In this document: positions 1 through 12,669 of the stretch, piece after piece | Layout: each line of letters starts with the position of its first letter | How positions within the stretch are numbered: the stretch's first letter is position 1 | Source of the DNA: Trichoplusia ni | Lineage: Eukaryota; Arthropoda; Insecta; Lepidoptera; Noctuidae | Reading direction: 5' to 3' | DNA length: 64,000 bases | Assembly (NCBI RefSeq): GCF_003590095.1 | Contig: NW_020799994.1 | Location: 372,001-436,000, forward strand | Made by a program: the position numbers and the translations under genes | The notes under the pieces: model-generated | What the model was told of the DNA's origin: nothing | Databases searched by the model: none | The model's input: the letters and a program-made list of their open reading frames with translations, nothing else

Positions 1-1681
1 GTAAAAGTTGTTTTTGCTTGCAAACAAAATACTTATCGGTACCAAGGAGATATCTACCTACTAGCTTCATATAAGAATAGATTTATTTAATCTGATCACG
101 TTTGCAATAAATTGGTTACTAAAACGTTTACGACTTGATCTGTCTGATTAGAAAATATTAATTTCTAGAACTATGGTACAGTAATGGTACCTATTTTTCT
201 TTGAGTTCTTTCGAGTTTTAGTCAACTTAGATGTAGGTATGTTTTCTGTTATCATACGGCATCTATTTAAAACAGCTTCCCTTTTTTTAAATCCTTTCTC
301 GAATTTTCGATTACGATAAGCTTTGAGACTTAATATCATTTAATATCCTATATTCTTAAGGATAAGAAATGTACTTAGTGAAATAGATGGTCAGCTTTTC
401 AGAAGACCGGTTTCTCGCATACATCTATAATGTACGATCACATATGTGTTCCTAGAACAGGTAGGCATCAGAGTAATGTTGTACTCCCACATTCCTCTCA
501 TGATGGTATTAAGTTGCATGTAATGGGGAGCAAACTTATTGCTATTTACCGCAATTTGAGACTTCGACAGTTACTATGGTTTTCTTATGTTAAAACTAAA
601 CGAGTCTTACCTGAAAGCGAACAAGTCTCGAAGTCTTCTTAATCTGAAATTATTAGACATCTTTTGCATAATCGTAATTAACTATGGCCATGGCTTTGAT
701 CGCGTGTTAACTCTTATAACAGTTTCGGAACACATCACGCGAGTTGTTATGAGCACTCATAATCTCGAAAAGGTCTTCTTAAAGCATGTTATTGTTGCTG
801 TAACGTTACGTTTGGGAAAAACAATGAAATAAATGTCTAAGTGGCAGTTTATTGCCTGTTCGATATTTTTATGAGAATAAGGCCAAGTAAGCTTAGGATT
901 TGAATAAACTACGACCCTGCAGTATAACAAATTTAACTTTAAGGCGTTGGGTTTTCAATGCCATGTTCAAGACACACGCTTACAAAAGCTTTGTTAAGAG
1001 TATCTAGATAGAGAGAAAAGCTGGGTCAAAGGGCATTAACTTATGTAAATAACCCTCGAAACTGAAGTGTTTGGTGAAGTTTTTGCAAAAGAAAAGTTGA
1101 TTTGAAAAGAATCCTAAGACTGAATTAGAGTTTACTTAATGTTTAATGTTTAGTTATTAGTAAACGGGTGCTTACTTTCTCATAATATACTATGGCGTTG
1201 TATTCGTTCCTAGATAAGAAATGATTTGCTTGACTAATAATTATAGACGTAAACTCAACAGTGCATTGCTGGCATTGTTAGGATCGTTTTAATTAAACAT
1301 ATTTAAATAGTAAGATGGAAGAGGTACGCACATAATATGCATTTACAAATTGTTTGGTGATTTCAACCGTTGGGTTGGGTACGTATCGTGAAACTAAAAC
1401 GGTAACGTCACGAATTACTGTTGTGGCTGGAAATCATATGTTAGCGGTGTATTACAACGACATGGCATAGCGTTACGTGAGGAGTATGGACACGTATGCG
1501 AGGCAACCTTGTGCGATGGCGGGCCACGATTGCGATGCCGAGCCGACCGTGACACTGACGCGGGTTATGATAATGACTTGTATACGAACTATTGTCGAGT
1601 TTCGGTGTAAATATGTAGTTAGAAGTCGGCGTCTGCCCTCTGAGTGTGAGTACCTCGGCGACCGTTATCCGGTCACCGCTA

Positions 1682-1712
<31 letters not shown>

Positions 1713-4700
1713 GCGCGCTGCTGCCGACCCGGGGGAAGTCACTATAACATTCAAGCTTAGCTTTGGAATTAGAAACAAGAACGGTTTGGTTTGTACTCAC
1801 TGGAACACCAACATTATTACGACTGCGGCTGCGCATAATTATTATGTTACATTAACATATTTTAGAGCTTTCCGTTTCAATCGAAATTTTGTCTGATTCT
1901 TGGAGCTGTTGTAGGTCAGAATAAAGAAAAACTCCACATAAGTAGCCTCGTTCATAAATAGTTTGATTTCATAATTGAAGCGACATCGCATGTTAGCTCC
2001 GTTATAAAATTAATTCTCGGTACACAACCGACGTTTAGTTAGATACATGATACCTGATATCGGCAGTTTACAGCATCATTCCGTATAGACGCTCAAGTTT
2101 ATTGCCGCTGGGCAGTAAAGGTATTTTCTTTAATAAGTAGAAGCCAATTACCTTTTGAAACAATTAACTCGATTGCGGCAATACAACAGGAAATGATGGT
2201 TCACCCGGAGTAGCGGTGAGCGGGAACGACAGTGGCGTACCAGAGACATTCCGAACACAGCCGCGGAGTGGAGCCACGGAGCGACGAACTCGCTCAAATT
2301 TATTACGTGTCATATTTTATTTGTTTTATGATTGTCGTGTACGTAAATGTAATAAAAAATGACGTCTTTTTACCTTATGCTTAACTTGTAGATTCAGTTC
2401 AAGTTAATGAATAAGTACTGAACATATATTTGCAATTTCTAAGTTTAGTGGAGATACGAAGTAGTGGACTATACGCAGATTGACAAAAAATACACACAAT
2501 AATAATTAGCTATTTTGAATGACATTTATGTCTTTACCCTGTGTCCTAACGCCAGCCGTAGAAATTGCAATCTACATCGAGAAAATAAAGAGTAACACAA
2601 TAATAACCGCAGCTCAGATGACTGGTTTCCTTTATTTAAGAAGCATCTGTTATTCTCGGTATCGGTGCAGTGAAGATCAGCGATGAACGATATCTTGTGT
2701 TCCCGAGACCTCCCGTTTGATATATTCTCACGAATTTCATGTTATACGGAGGTATAAATCAATATTATCTGTATTCCGCCTCAGATGACCTCTTCAATAA
2801 GGGAATAAAATACCTTATTTATGCTCTTGTTCTCCTATTAAGTAATGCTGCAATTTCGTAACTTAATATTAAAATTACTTCATTGACTATTCAGACAAAA
2901 GTTGTGAATGTAGAGTTATGAATATATTTAAATTCACCCGATGGTAACTGGTTTTCTTTATAATCCTTAAAATAGTTTTAATTTTAAAGTCACCTCTAAT
3001 ACTAGCGAGATATTTCGACTCACAACAGAATATGTATTGTAAATGATCATAAATATGAATATAAACTCGTTAGAGGTCACCGAACGACGTTCTATGAGTT
3101 TGTCGCATTGATTAGCGACCACTAGTGTTAATTTTAAGTGGTTTTTTCAATGAATGGATTTATTTTAGCTTTTTTAATATCAGCAAAGATTGTATGAATC
3201 TAATGCTTTAGCTGAGTGTAAAGATAAAAGAAAGTTACCAATAAAATACGAAATTTGAAAGTCATATCCGATTAAAGCTCATAAAACAAACAAAACCTTA
3301 CAGGCAATGCGATTCTTAATGTTCGAAAATAAAATTTTAGGACTATATAATGTTGTACCGAAACTGGTTTTGAATTGTTAATATATTGTAAAATATTGTC
3401 TATATGACACGTTGACAAAGTCGTCTTAAATGTCACTTGACTAGTTCACTCGCCTTTAAGAGTTCTTATTTAAACGTACAAACGTTTTCTAGGTAATCTG
3501 ATGTCAGCAATTACGAAACTAGTACAGGGATAATATAAGATTTTATCTATCTTTAAGTGACCGCACCTATTTTTACTAATATTATAGGTAATTTATTCAA
3601 ATATTCATATTAAAAAAAACTCGCATAAGCTTAATAATAAAAAAAATATTGCCTAAAACCTGAATGTAAAAAAACGAATTAAGGCTTTTCTGTGGTTTTA
3701 ATTAGTTTTTCTATACTCTAATTTACTTTGTAAAACGCATTATTATATCTGGAAAACTTCATTTCAAACAAATCAATTTTTGCAGCTGTAAAGAGGATGT
3801 GAATTAGATCGCGCGCGTCGATGTCTAATATATGGGTCAAAGAAATGTTTTGAACTTTAAATATTTTTTTTACATAATGTTGGAAAATCATATTTTTTTT
3901 AATATTAAACATTCACAAACGAACAATCACAAGCATGATTGAATTTATTTGTACCAAAATAAAGATAATCAGTGCATTTTATTACGAAGTAATTGGATTA
4001 TAAAATTAATTACCGCACGATTACCTTAGATACCACGATTACGATTATATTAGAATTTTATTTATCAAGAACCTTTACCGAGATAATCCTAAAGTAAGTA
4101 TATAACATACCAATAAAGTTCTTTGATCGTAAATACTTATCCGTATAATGTTATCAGTCTTTTTGCTGAAAATAGATGCATATAATCAATTTCTAATAGA
4201 TGGTGAATGAAATAATTGCAATAATCCATACAAAAGTGAAAACAGCCGGCAGGCATACGGCCGCGCATCTGATGTTTAACTTTTTGTTTTAATGTAATGA
4301 CATATTACCGACGGTTGCGTTATTTTGTATTCAATTTTGCTTTTATCGAGTGCCTTTGAATAACATCACCAGAGGCGTATTCTCCGGACAATCGAATTGT
4401 AGAGCCATTACTGCGATTGTGTTTTTCAATGGTCCTATAAAAATAGATGTAATTGGTCATGTGAAAAAAACGAAGAACGCTTATTGAGCCCCGCGCCGAC
4501 TCAGCCCGCCTTCTGACCGCGACGAGGATGTTAATAGCCACACAGAAGCTACACTTTTTATATTTCTTAGATAGACTCAGCAGGAATGTGTGCTGTGATT
4601 GAATTTATACACATTTCAACTGAGGGCCGCAAAGGATCTGACTTGGTAGAGCTAATGATGTGATATCAAATGCTTTGAGGATTCACTTTGGTAATTAACT

Positions 4701-4900
4701 TGTAAAAGTAGTGGACAGTTATATGTTTGTACATGAATTTACAACACTTTTTATAATACATAAAGCAAGTCAGACACAGAAAGTTCGAGAAATTAAATCA
4801 AAATTGTTACTACGCCCTTGTATTCTAATCGTCGACCTTTATGGCGGAGGGCTACATGGGTGCCTGTCTTTTTGCAATAGTGGGCGAACGGGTTTGGTGC
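1..4900. other. Upstream AT-rich sequence, no gene seen
   Basis: No open frame here shows recognisable protein similarity or coding-like structure on either strand. The only structured elements I noted are the CCG microsatellite near 1682 and a GC-richer patch at about 2200-2300. It may hold dumpy enhancers or plain intergenic DNA; the sequence alone does not say. Confidence 0.6.
1682..1709. repeat. (CCG)n trinucleotide microsatellite
   Basis: About nine uninterrupted CCG/CGC units stand out in AT-rich DNA. Short open frames across it (poly-Pro on one strand, poly-Arg on the other) are by-products of the repeat. Confidence 0.9.
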
Positions 4901-4959
4901 TCGCTTTATCGCCCTTGCAGGCTTTAGTATACGGTGCAGATAGAGCAGGGCTGCAAAAG

Positions 4960-5112
4960 CTCGGCCATTGGGAACGCGTTCCAGAGTGAGGTTGCAGCGG
5001 GCGCGGGGCGGGAGCGGCGCGCGGCGCGAGGGGAGCCGCGCAACCTGCGCGGGCGCCGCAGCCTGCGACTTTGCGTTCAGTCATTGTCCGACCAACATCT
5101 CGGTCGTACGTC
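4960..5112 (+). promoter_or_regulatory. Candidate dumpy promoter
   Basis: In a GC-rich block within AT-rich DNA I see an inverted CCAAT box (ATTGG, about 4967-4971), an Sp1-type GC box GGGGCGGG at 5005-5012, and an arthropod initiator TTCAGTC with A at 5079. A perfect RGWYVT match (GGTCGT, 5102-5107) lies 4 bases too close to that initiator for a canonical DPE. No TATA box is evident. Orientation and position fit a + strand gene whose first coding exon is at 21292. Assignment to dumpy is inference; RNA 5' ends would decide it. Confidence 0.4.
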
Positions 5113-5398
5113 CTAACACCGACCGGCGTTGTCGCTACTTCATTCGTCGTACGAGTGCCCGTTAAACGAACGGTTTACTCCGACCCTTGGAGTGTAGGTG
5201 CAGTGCAAAGTGATAGTGTGTTTCTAGCTATACAACATAAAAGTGTATCGCTAACAAGTATTACTGTCTGCGCTGTGTGGCGAGTTCCACGGAGTTGCCT
5301 AACGGCTGTTCGCCTGCCGGCGAGGGAAGGCGGATCGTATCTACCGGGAGGAATGAGCCCCGTACATCACAGCACCCGCACTCACCGATGATCTCAAG
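5079..5398 (+). other. Putative non-coding exon 1 (5' UTR)
   Basis: Coding exon 2 begins at an acceptor only 5 bases before its ATG, so at least one upstream untranslated exon must exist. The stretch after the candidate initiator looks like a leader and ends at a possible donor (CTCAAG|GTTGGT, exon end 5398). That donor is weak, so the 3' border is uncertain and other first exons in the 16 kb upstream are possible. Confidence 0.3.
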
Positions 5399-8300
5399 GT
5401 TGGTTCACATCACCGCACTGACATCATGGCACCGGCACGCATCATGCACTGTCGCAAGCTGTTCGCACGACACGACCCCACGACCGCGCTCGCATTCTAT
5501 CTACACTCTATTCTGATCTCATTCCAATAACTTAACATTCATTTTAGCTTATTCGTGTTCAACTCTGTGAAACGTTCACTTGCCTACTTCTGTGTTATTG
5601 TTCACAGTTTATATAATTAATGAGGAACTCACTGCTCTTTTTTCTCTCATTAACATTTTATTAGACTCTAATTGGGCATAACTGTTCATTCTTAAATATA
5701 CTGTCACTGTTTACATAAAATAATGATTATTAATGACATACCATACTGAAGTATACTTTTATCATAAAATGTAACGAGAATCGTTTAGAATTCTGAAGTC
5801 TCGGTTAGCTTTTTACCGGAATGGAAATTTGTAGTCTTAACAAGTTAGGGTTGTCTTTTGAATCGTGCTGCACGATTATGCCTGAGATTGAAGGAGGGTA
5901 TACTTTTTTAATAAAAAAAATGTATATATTTCTTGGAAATAATATTACTAGTCGTGTTTTTAAACAATAAAAATAATTATTATTTTTACATCCTGCGAGT
6001 TTAATTAAACGCTAATTACTTTTGAATACTGTTAAAATATGTCAATAGCGGTTTTTGCATTATGGCATTGCTAGGCAAAGAGAATCTAATTAGGATGAAG
6101 TATGGTATGGCGGCAGCATGTGAGTTTAGCGAGCAAAGCAAGCACGTAACGGCAGCAGCCGGTTATGGAAACCGATGGAATCAGTGTACTTAATGCAAAT
6201 AGATTCAGATGTAAACGGTTGCTATTTTGAATAACTAATTACGTTTTTTTTTATATAAGGCTTAACTACATCATTAAAAAGCTGCAAAAATCATTACTCC
6301 CATTCTCAAGCAGTCAGTTGTAAGGCGCAACGATATTTTGAAGTTTTACCTTAATGCCTTCCACGAAAATAAAGCCTGCTAACACGTTTCTCGATACCAA
6401 GCATTCCGTTTACATTCATTGCGCGTGCCACAAACATTTAAAAGGGGTTGTTACATAAAATTTGTACTACATCGGAACTTATCGGTGACAGTACGAATTG
6501 CAAAACCAGAAAGTTTCACTGTATGGCGCTTTATTGCTCTTACGTGGCGGCGGTCTTAGGGTTGGCAACAATGTTATTAGACATACCGTCGAGAAAAAAA
6601 TGTTATTTAGTAAAAGTATTGTTTTTACGAACGAGTGGTGTATTAAACTAGTTGAAATCTCTACATGAGTCAAATTTGTATCCAATGAACGTCAATATTG
6701 TATTATGAAGCTTCTGGATGACATACAAAAGTAAAAAAAAAACTATAAACCAATACAGGACATTAATATCAGTATTTCATTAAGATGGTTTTGCTCTCAA
6801 TACATTTTTAGTACTTCCTTTTAATGCATATTGAGTTACATTATACTTTAGCCTCAAAATATTGAATTCACACTCATTTTCATAGATTAGGTAACGTCGA
6901 ACAATTTTAACAGATAAATTAACGATTAATAAATACTCCTATTAATTAAAATTAACCATCAACTAAGCTTGACCACTCATCATGTAAAATCTAGACAGTA
7001 GACAGTGAAAGTCGAAAAGCATGTGTACTTTAGTTTTTGTGCGATGACTTAACATATAGGTATGTTGATAGAAAACAGAACTTGTCTGAGATCTGCGAAT
7101 TATCCAATTTGAGAACTTACTGGATACGTGAAAGTTCAAAAAAGACATCCTCCTAAAGATATTTCTGATATTCCTAACTTAGCGTGGAATGAAAATATAT
7201 CAGTTGAAATGATCAATAATATTAGTGCTTGCTTAGAAGCAAGTGGAGATATGAGAAAAAGTAATTCCCCTTTTCCTTCACTAGAAAACCTACACTCAAA
7301 ATACGACTAAAATTGTATTGTTTCTGCATAGTGAAGTCATTTTTCTCAACAATTCCTTATTTTAAAGCACATTTCCCGACATTGTCTATCACAAACTCAT
7401 CATATGACAGGTTTACATACAAGTTAAAGGCCGAGCCCTGGGCAAAGGTTGCCATATTAGGGTAAGCTGATTTACCTCAGCCGCATCCGGTGCACCGACA
7501 TTACGCCTTGTTATGCAATCATGCATGGCTGTGCTCGAGTTAGGCCAAGTAGGAATACTGAAACCTCATGTGTCCAATATATCTCATGTTGTTCTACCAT
7601 TATATTCCTGTTCTTATGTTTCTCGAGCTTCTCAGTACTGACTACTTTATGAACGTTGTTATTATAATTTGTTGTATGAAGGGCTTAATCTGGAGTTAAA
7701 AAGTTCGTTACAAATTTATCATTTTGGAAAGGGTTAAAAATGTTATGTTAAATTTCCATTTTTGCACCGAAAACATTGTAAGTTTTTATAATATTCTCAC
7801 TACTAATAGGTAAAAAAAGATCAATTAAGCTAACAGGCTTTTAGAGGTTGTTTTTTAATCGATGCTCATGGACCTTCTTAATTCGAGAAAAATAAAATAA
7901 ACAAACAGAATATAACATGCAAGCCACACCCAGTTAACGTCTTCAATGTCCACTTGTTTGAGGTGTCTTATTTCTTAGTACCTACTAGACAGAATCGAGA
8001 GAAAACATGTTTGATTTAATGTGACCAACATTTATTTAACAAGTCTATTAATGATTAAATTAGCCCGCACAAAACATTCTTTTAGTTTTTTCCTGGTGCG
8101 GACAGCTTTTTGTGTCAAAAAGAAGTTCTTTGGCTATCTGCAAATGATTGTGAGTTCCCATTATATTATTATTTGCAAATATTTTTTCTCGATACGTTCA
8201 TGGTGCATTACTGAACAATAAACTTGAAGTCAAGATCGTGACATGGGTTTCACAGTTATTAGGATACCAAAACCGGACTTCCTCTCAAAAGTTAAACCAA

Positions 8301-10494
8301 CAAATATTGGTAGACCCGCTTAACTGATTCGTTCTTCTCAAATATGTATTTAAAGTCAAACCAAAGATTTCATAATTTGAGCTCTAGTTGGCTTGAGAAC
8401 TCAATGCCAGCTTTGGTACATACGGATATGCAACTTTCACTAAAAGAAGCCTTTTTCTGGCATTCGTGTGAAAATTGCATAACTTTCATTATGAGCAATG
8501 ACTAACGTTTTAATATTATCACTAGCTAATTTTGTTGTTGGATGTGTGGTGATATTATTTAAAATAGGTAGAAAATTCAATTTGGCGATTAAATCACTGT
8601 GACACACATGACGTGGTCGACAGCCTTGGTCATAGCTTTACATATATGAATATTTAGCCAACAATGCAGCATTATAAGCACGTTTTCTCCGAGTCTTGTA
8701 TTGTGGCTTGTTTGAAAACTATTGCCAGTCTTGAATTTTTCGCTTTGTTTAAATGTAAGAACGGCGTGACAAGTTGCCATGGTGATAGAGTTTCTAAAAT
8801 TAGCTTCAATTAATGGTTTTATGTGTTGCGTGTATAGTTTTTTCGTCTTCACGCCTGTGTAGGCTTGTTCCTATTGGCGGGTATTAATTGCTTGACCGCT
8901 TGTCTTACTTACTGTACGCATATTTAAAACCATACAATGTATTTCCCTTGGAAAAAGTATAGAACTCAATGACGAATGTAACGTTTCTGCTTGTTTCGTA
9001 ATAACAGTGAGTGAAAGAATCTGTTTAAGTGAAGATGCTCAAACTTTGCTGCTCAAAAGTTTGTGTGAATAGCAACCCTGTGCAAGGACTGCGTACAACA
9101 TGTCGCTCTAAAGTGTCATGCCGTCTTTCTCATTTTCAAATAAAATGTAAATACCTACATAATATAGATTTCAGAACGTTGATTTACAGTAGTTTTTGCA
9201 TGCGGCTGTTAATCCGCTGTTTCCTAAATAAATTATAGCTAATCAACGTGACCGTTAAATTACGTTTCTCCCGAGTTTGCCAGTCAGATACGCAATAAGG
9301 TACTTTGATGGATCTAATGCAAGATTAACAATCACTGCTGATTTCTTTTCTCAAAACATTTTAAATTGAATACCTAGTTATTCAGTAATTTGACAAGCAA
9401 CGGTATAAAACCTGTGAGAATCCTTTTACAATTATCTACTGGCCCGCTCTAGAATTTTATATGAATATTCCAAGCTATAAAATATATTTTAATCAACTTA
9501 ATACTGGCGGGAATAAACAACGTCGGGAGATAAATCACTAAAGGTTTTTATAGCGAACTAATTACTTAGATACGTGAGTAAGACAACGGAATTATACGTC
9601 AGATTTGATATCGTTATTACATCGCCGCGGTAGCGCCTACTTGGCCTTATATAAAGTCAAAGCACTTTAATTTACTGACATCTTGTCAGCGTCGACTCAT
9701 CACTGACAAGTCATTATAAGACCGAGTTGCTAAAATCATTTTTTTTTTGCGTAAAAATAAGTTGCAAAACTAGGCTGGCGTCATTAAATTCAAAATAAAG
9801 AGCTTATTATTAGCAGCGGTATTAAAATATAACAATTAAGATGAAAAAGATATAAATACATAAACATTAACCCACAGTGTGGTGAGAATATCGCTAGCGC
9901 AGCAGGTAAAAATTATTAAATTTACAATAGTTGCAGTTCATTAGCCCTCGGCCTATTGCATTAATTATTCGCGTGGGTTATTGTTGAGAAGGATAGTGAG
10001 TTAGTGAGAACAGTAACAAAGGCCCAGCATGAGTAGACGAGGCTGCACCCGAGCGTAGCGCCTCCTTCAAGGCCCCTTTGTTCTTAATGCAATATATTCC
10101 CACCGAGCGGTAATTGTAATCAGTAGATCAAAACGTTTTTATTCTACGTTTCGAAATAGATACCTCTAACTTTATTTTACTATTTATTATATTATTCACA
10201 TGTTTCAAACAAAGTACTTATTACTTTGAAATAGCGCTGTTTCAATTAAATTCTAATTCGCGCTCAACCGTGCTTAAGTCAAGCGTTTTTTAACACAAAA
10301 CACGCAAGTTTATATCTTTATCTTAGGTAAACATTGTGGAAAAGCAGACTTTATATTTACGATTAGAAAATCATCATTGTAGCGTATTTGCGAAAGTAAA
10401 ACTTTCTTGATTTTAGTAAAGTAATGTCTATGTGTAAAATTAAATGTGTGATAGAGATGAGTTCTAATGTTTCAATAATGCGTTGGGATAGTCC

Positions 10495-10625
10495 CTGGAG
10501 AACCTCGTCTCGGCATTGTATACGCAGGTGGCGCCATATTAGTTGCGCGGGGCTCAGCGCACCTGTCGCCGCGCGCCCGCGTCGCCTGCCCGCCCGGCCG
10601 CGCCGCCGACATTGGCCCGTTATGT
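10495..10625. promoter_or_regulatory. GC-rich island with CTCF-like motif in intron 1
   Basis: A sharply GC-rich block within AT-rich intron. It contains CAGGTGGCGCCA at 10525-10536, matching the insect CTCF core AGGTGGCGC. The rest is CpG-dense (about 10550-10610). A role as insulator, enhancer or alternative promoter is inference; a single motif match is weak evidence. Confidence 0.35.
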
Positions 10626-11106
10626 CATTCAGTAATACAACTATAATGTACGGTCCTAACTCATCCTATATTCTCACGCGAGAACACATCAATATCCCAT
10701 TGCCTGTGAGAAATTGTGTATCTACCAACCCATTAAGTTAGTACCACATGTGACTGAGAAATTCTTTCTATTATACCAAGCTTTCCTGATAATTCTATAC
10801 CTTTGACATTTTCTGTATAGAAACACACGCATATCTGAGTATATTTATGCGTTATTGTTGTGTCTCAGATTAAATGGCGAATAATACATTTTGTTTAAAA
10901 TTAAAAGTAGTATTTGAGGGTCAAAAAGTTTTTAGTGGTAGGCTATTAAGTTAATAAATACAATTAAGTAATATGATTAACAAAATAACGTGCATTTACG
11001 TGGTTTTTATTTTGCACTAACTTGATAAACTTGATTTCCTCAAGAAACCCTGCTTAATTATAATTAGATAATTGTTGATAAGGATTTTATAGTAGGTATT
11101 ATGACT

Positions 11107-11270
11107 GCACGGATAGCCGAGTGGTTGAGGTCACCACACCAAACCCACTGGATCCACGAATGCATGTTCTGAGTCTGGGTGTCTTTGTGCATGTGATTTG
11201 TATGTTTTTAAATCCCCCGCGACACAAGGATTAAATTCCTTACTGTGGAAGTTGTTTTTAAAAAAGAAAG
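11107..11270 (+). mobile_element. tRNA-derived SINE fragment (lepidopteran type)
   Basis: It begins with a tRNA-like head including an A-box (TAGCCGAGTGG, 11114-11124). The body ('TGAGTCTGGGTGTC', 'GTGCATGTGATTTGTATG') I recognise as recurring in lepidopteran SINEs. The B-box region seems deleted, so the copy is probably dead. Borders are approximate. Confidence 0.55.
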
Positions 11271-11713
11271 GAAACCGAAGAAAAAATATTAACATTGAAC
11301 GTATAGGTAATTTTGATGAATTTAGCATTTGCAGAAAGCAATTAAAAATACCATATAAATTTATGATTTAAAATCTATAGAAATTGACCGGTAAAGCATA
11401 ATAAAATAATGTATGGAAACGCTATTTCGTAACTGTTAAGTAAAATAAGCGACACCCAGTACCGACCACTTTCAAACCAGTCGTCGGAGACTGAGAGTCT
11501 GAAAACGTAATAAACCAAAACATTGTACAGTATTCCGGAATCGATAAAGTTTATAATAATTATGTTTTATTCGTGTGTCACGTTAAGTGCGTTTATATGA
11601 CATATTGCGATAATAAGTGGATAATCGAGTCTACTTGTGACAGCCGGTTCAAACATAGTGTCCGTTTCACTGGTCAGATGTGATACATTCATTATTATAT
11701 TACATTCTATATC

Positions 11714-11835
11714 TTCAACCGACTTCGAAAGCAGAGGTTCTCAATCCGTCCCTATTTCGTTTTTTTATGTTCCTTACCTTAGAATTTCGGACTGGATTGG
11801 AACCGATTTTGTTGATTCTTTTTTTATTAGGTAAA
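11714..11835 (+). mobile_element. Decayed dispersed repeat (lepidopteran LINE/SINE tail)
   Basis: The run 'CAACCGACTTCGAAA' followed by 'GGTTCTCAA', a T-rich stretch and 'GGAACCGATTTTG' plus poly-T is a pattern I recognise from abundant lepidopteran repeats. The exact family is not resolved. Identification rests on remembered similarity. Confidence 0.5.
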
Positions 11836-12058
11836 AAAAAAACATCGGATTTCGCTTGGTAGTTTTTATTTTAAGACGTATATATGGTTTTGTTGTTAGA
11901 AAATATTACTTTTCAAATAGCCTGCTTTTGATCTTTCTACTGCGCGAAAGTCTCCCTTGTCCTAGAAAACCTCGCTTCTTTTTGAAATATATGGCATGCG
12001 TCCCTCATATGTGATAAGATTATCATTATTATGTTGTATTAAGTTTAAAATATATCTG

Positions 12059-12074
12059 TTTGTCCGATAAAACG
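12059..12074 (+). repeat. Copy 1 of a small dispersed repeat with core GTCCGATAAAACG
   Basis: The 16-mer TTTGTCCGATAAAACG here is identical to 38455-38470, and its 13-base core recurs inverted at 46896-46908. Similarity extends weakly to both sides (TATATCT upstream). Family unknown. Confidence 0.6.
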
Positions 12075-12510
12075 GACCAGTAAGCGAAGACTTATATGTG
12101 AACTGAAATTAAGATATCATATGTACAATGTATTGTTGGTAGCCATAACATGTTTATGTAAGGTTCAATATACAAAATAGCTTTTAAACAACGCTTTACC
12201 TAATTAGCGATAAAACTTCAGTTAATTAAATTGTATTTAGAAATATTAATGACAGAAAATAGCACGTAGACGACACAAAAACAAACTTAACTGTACTTTA
12301 TATTTCAATTAATTTGTTCCGTGTTTATAAAGTGCAACCTTAATAGAGTCAGGATTAAAATGGCAATAAAACACAAGGTTACGAAAATAATTTAAAATTG
12401 AGTATTAAAAGTTATTGTCTTTATACAATAATAAAATGATAAATAAGTATCTAGTTAATTCGGATAAGTTGGATTGTCACTAATAATATAAAAAGAAAAA
12501 TATGCATTAT

Positions 12511-12669
12511 TTACAAAGCGTCAAAAAAGATATCCTCATCCCTGCCAAAGTCGGGAAACGTGCCCAGAAGGCTGGCTGCATTGCCACGTTGTATGGCAAT
12601 GCTAATTCTTTGGGCAAAATATAGACCAGCCTTCTGATCACGTGTAGAGTCGACCAAACGCTTTGCGAG
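12511..12669 (-). pseudogene. Remnant of a retroelement ORF, C-terminal 52 codons
   Basis: Read on the minus strand from 12669 to the TAA at 12511 there is an open stretch of 52 codons preceded in frame by a stop. It contains 'YFAQRISIAIQRGNAASLLG', which I recognise as the conserved C-terminal motif of reverse-transcriptase-type ORFs frequent in lepidopteran genomes. No upstream RT domain is visible, so this is a dead 5'-truncated fragment. The element class is not certain. An inverted repeat within the DNA (CAGAAGGCTGG / CCAGCCTTCTG) is present but probably incidental. Confidence 0.5.

Noticed and set aside
1441..1896. Overlapping open frames of over 130 codons on both strands around the CCG run
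   Set aside because: They owe their length to the trinucleotide repeat (poly-Pro or poly-Arg) and GC-rich flanks; no domain, no splice context, both strands open at once.
5102..5107. Downstream promoter element GGTCGT
   Set aside because: The motif matches RGWYVT but starts at +24 rather than the required +28 from the candidate initiator.
4839..5516. Several overlapping short open frames in the GC-rich promoter block
   Set aside because: GC-rich DNA lacks stop codons by chance; frames overlap on both strands and encode low-complexity Arg/Ala/Pro sequence.
7113..7310. Open frame of 66 codons ending 'SPFPSLENLHSKYD'
   Set aside because: Its composition looks somewhat coding-like, but I recognise no family, it lacks a good ATG, and no splice sites or gene context support it. 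It could be a fossil exon.
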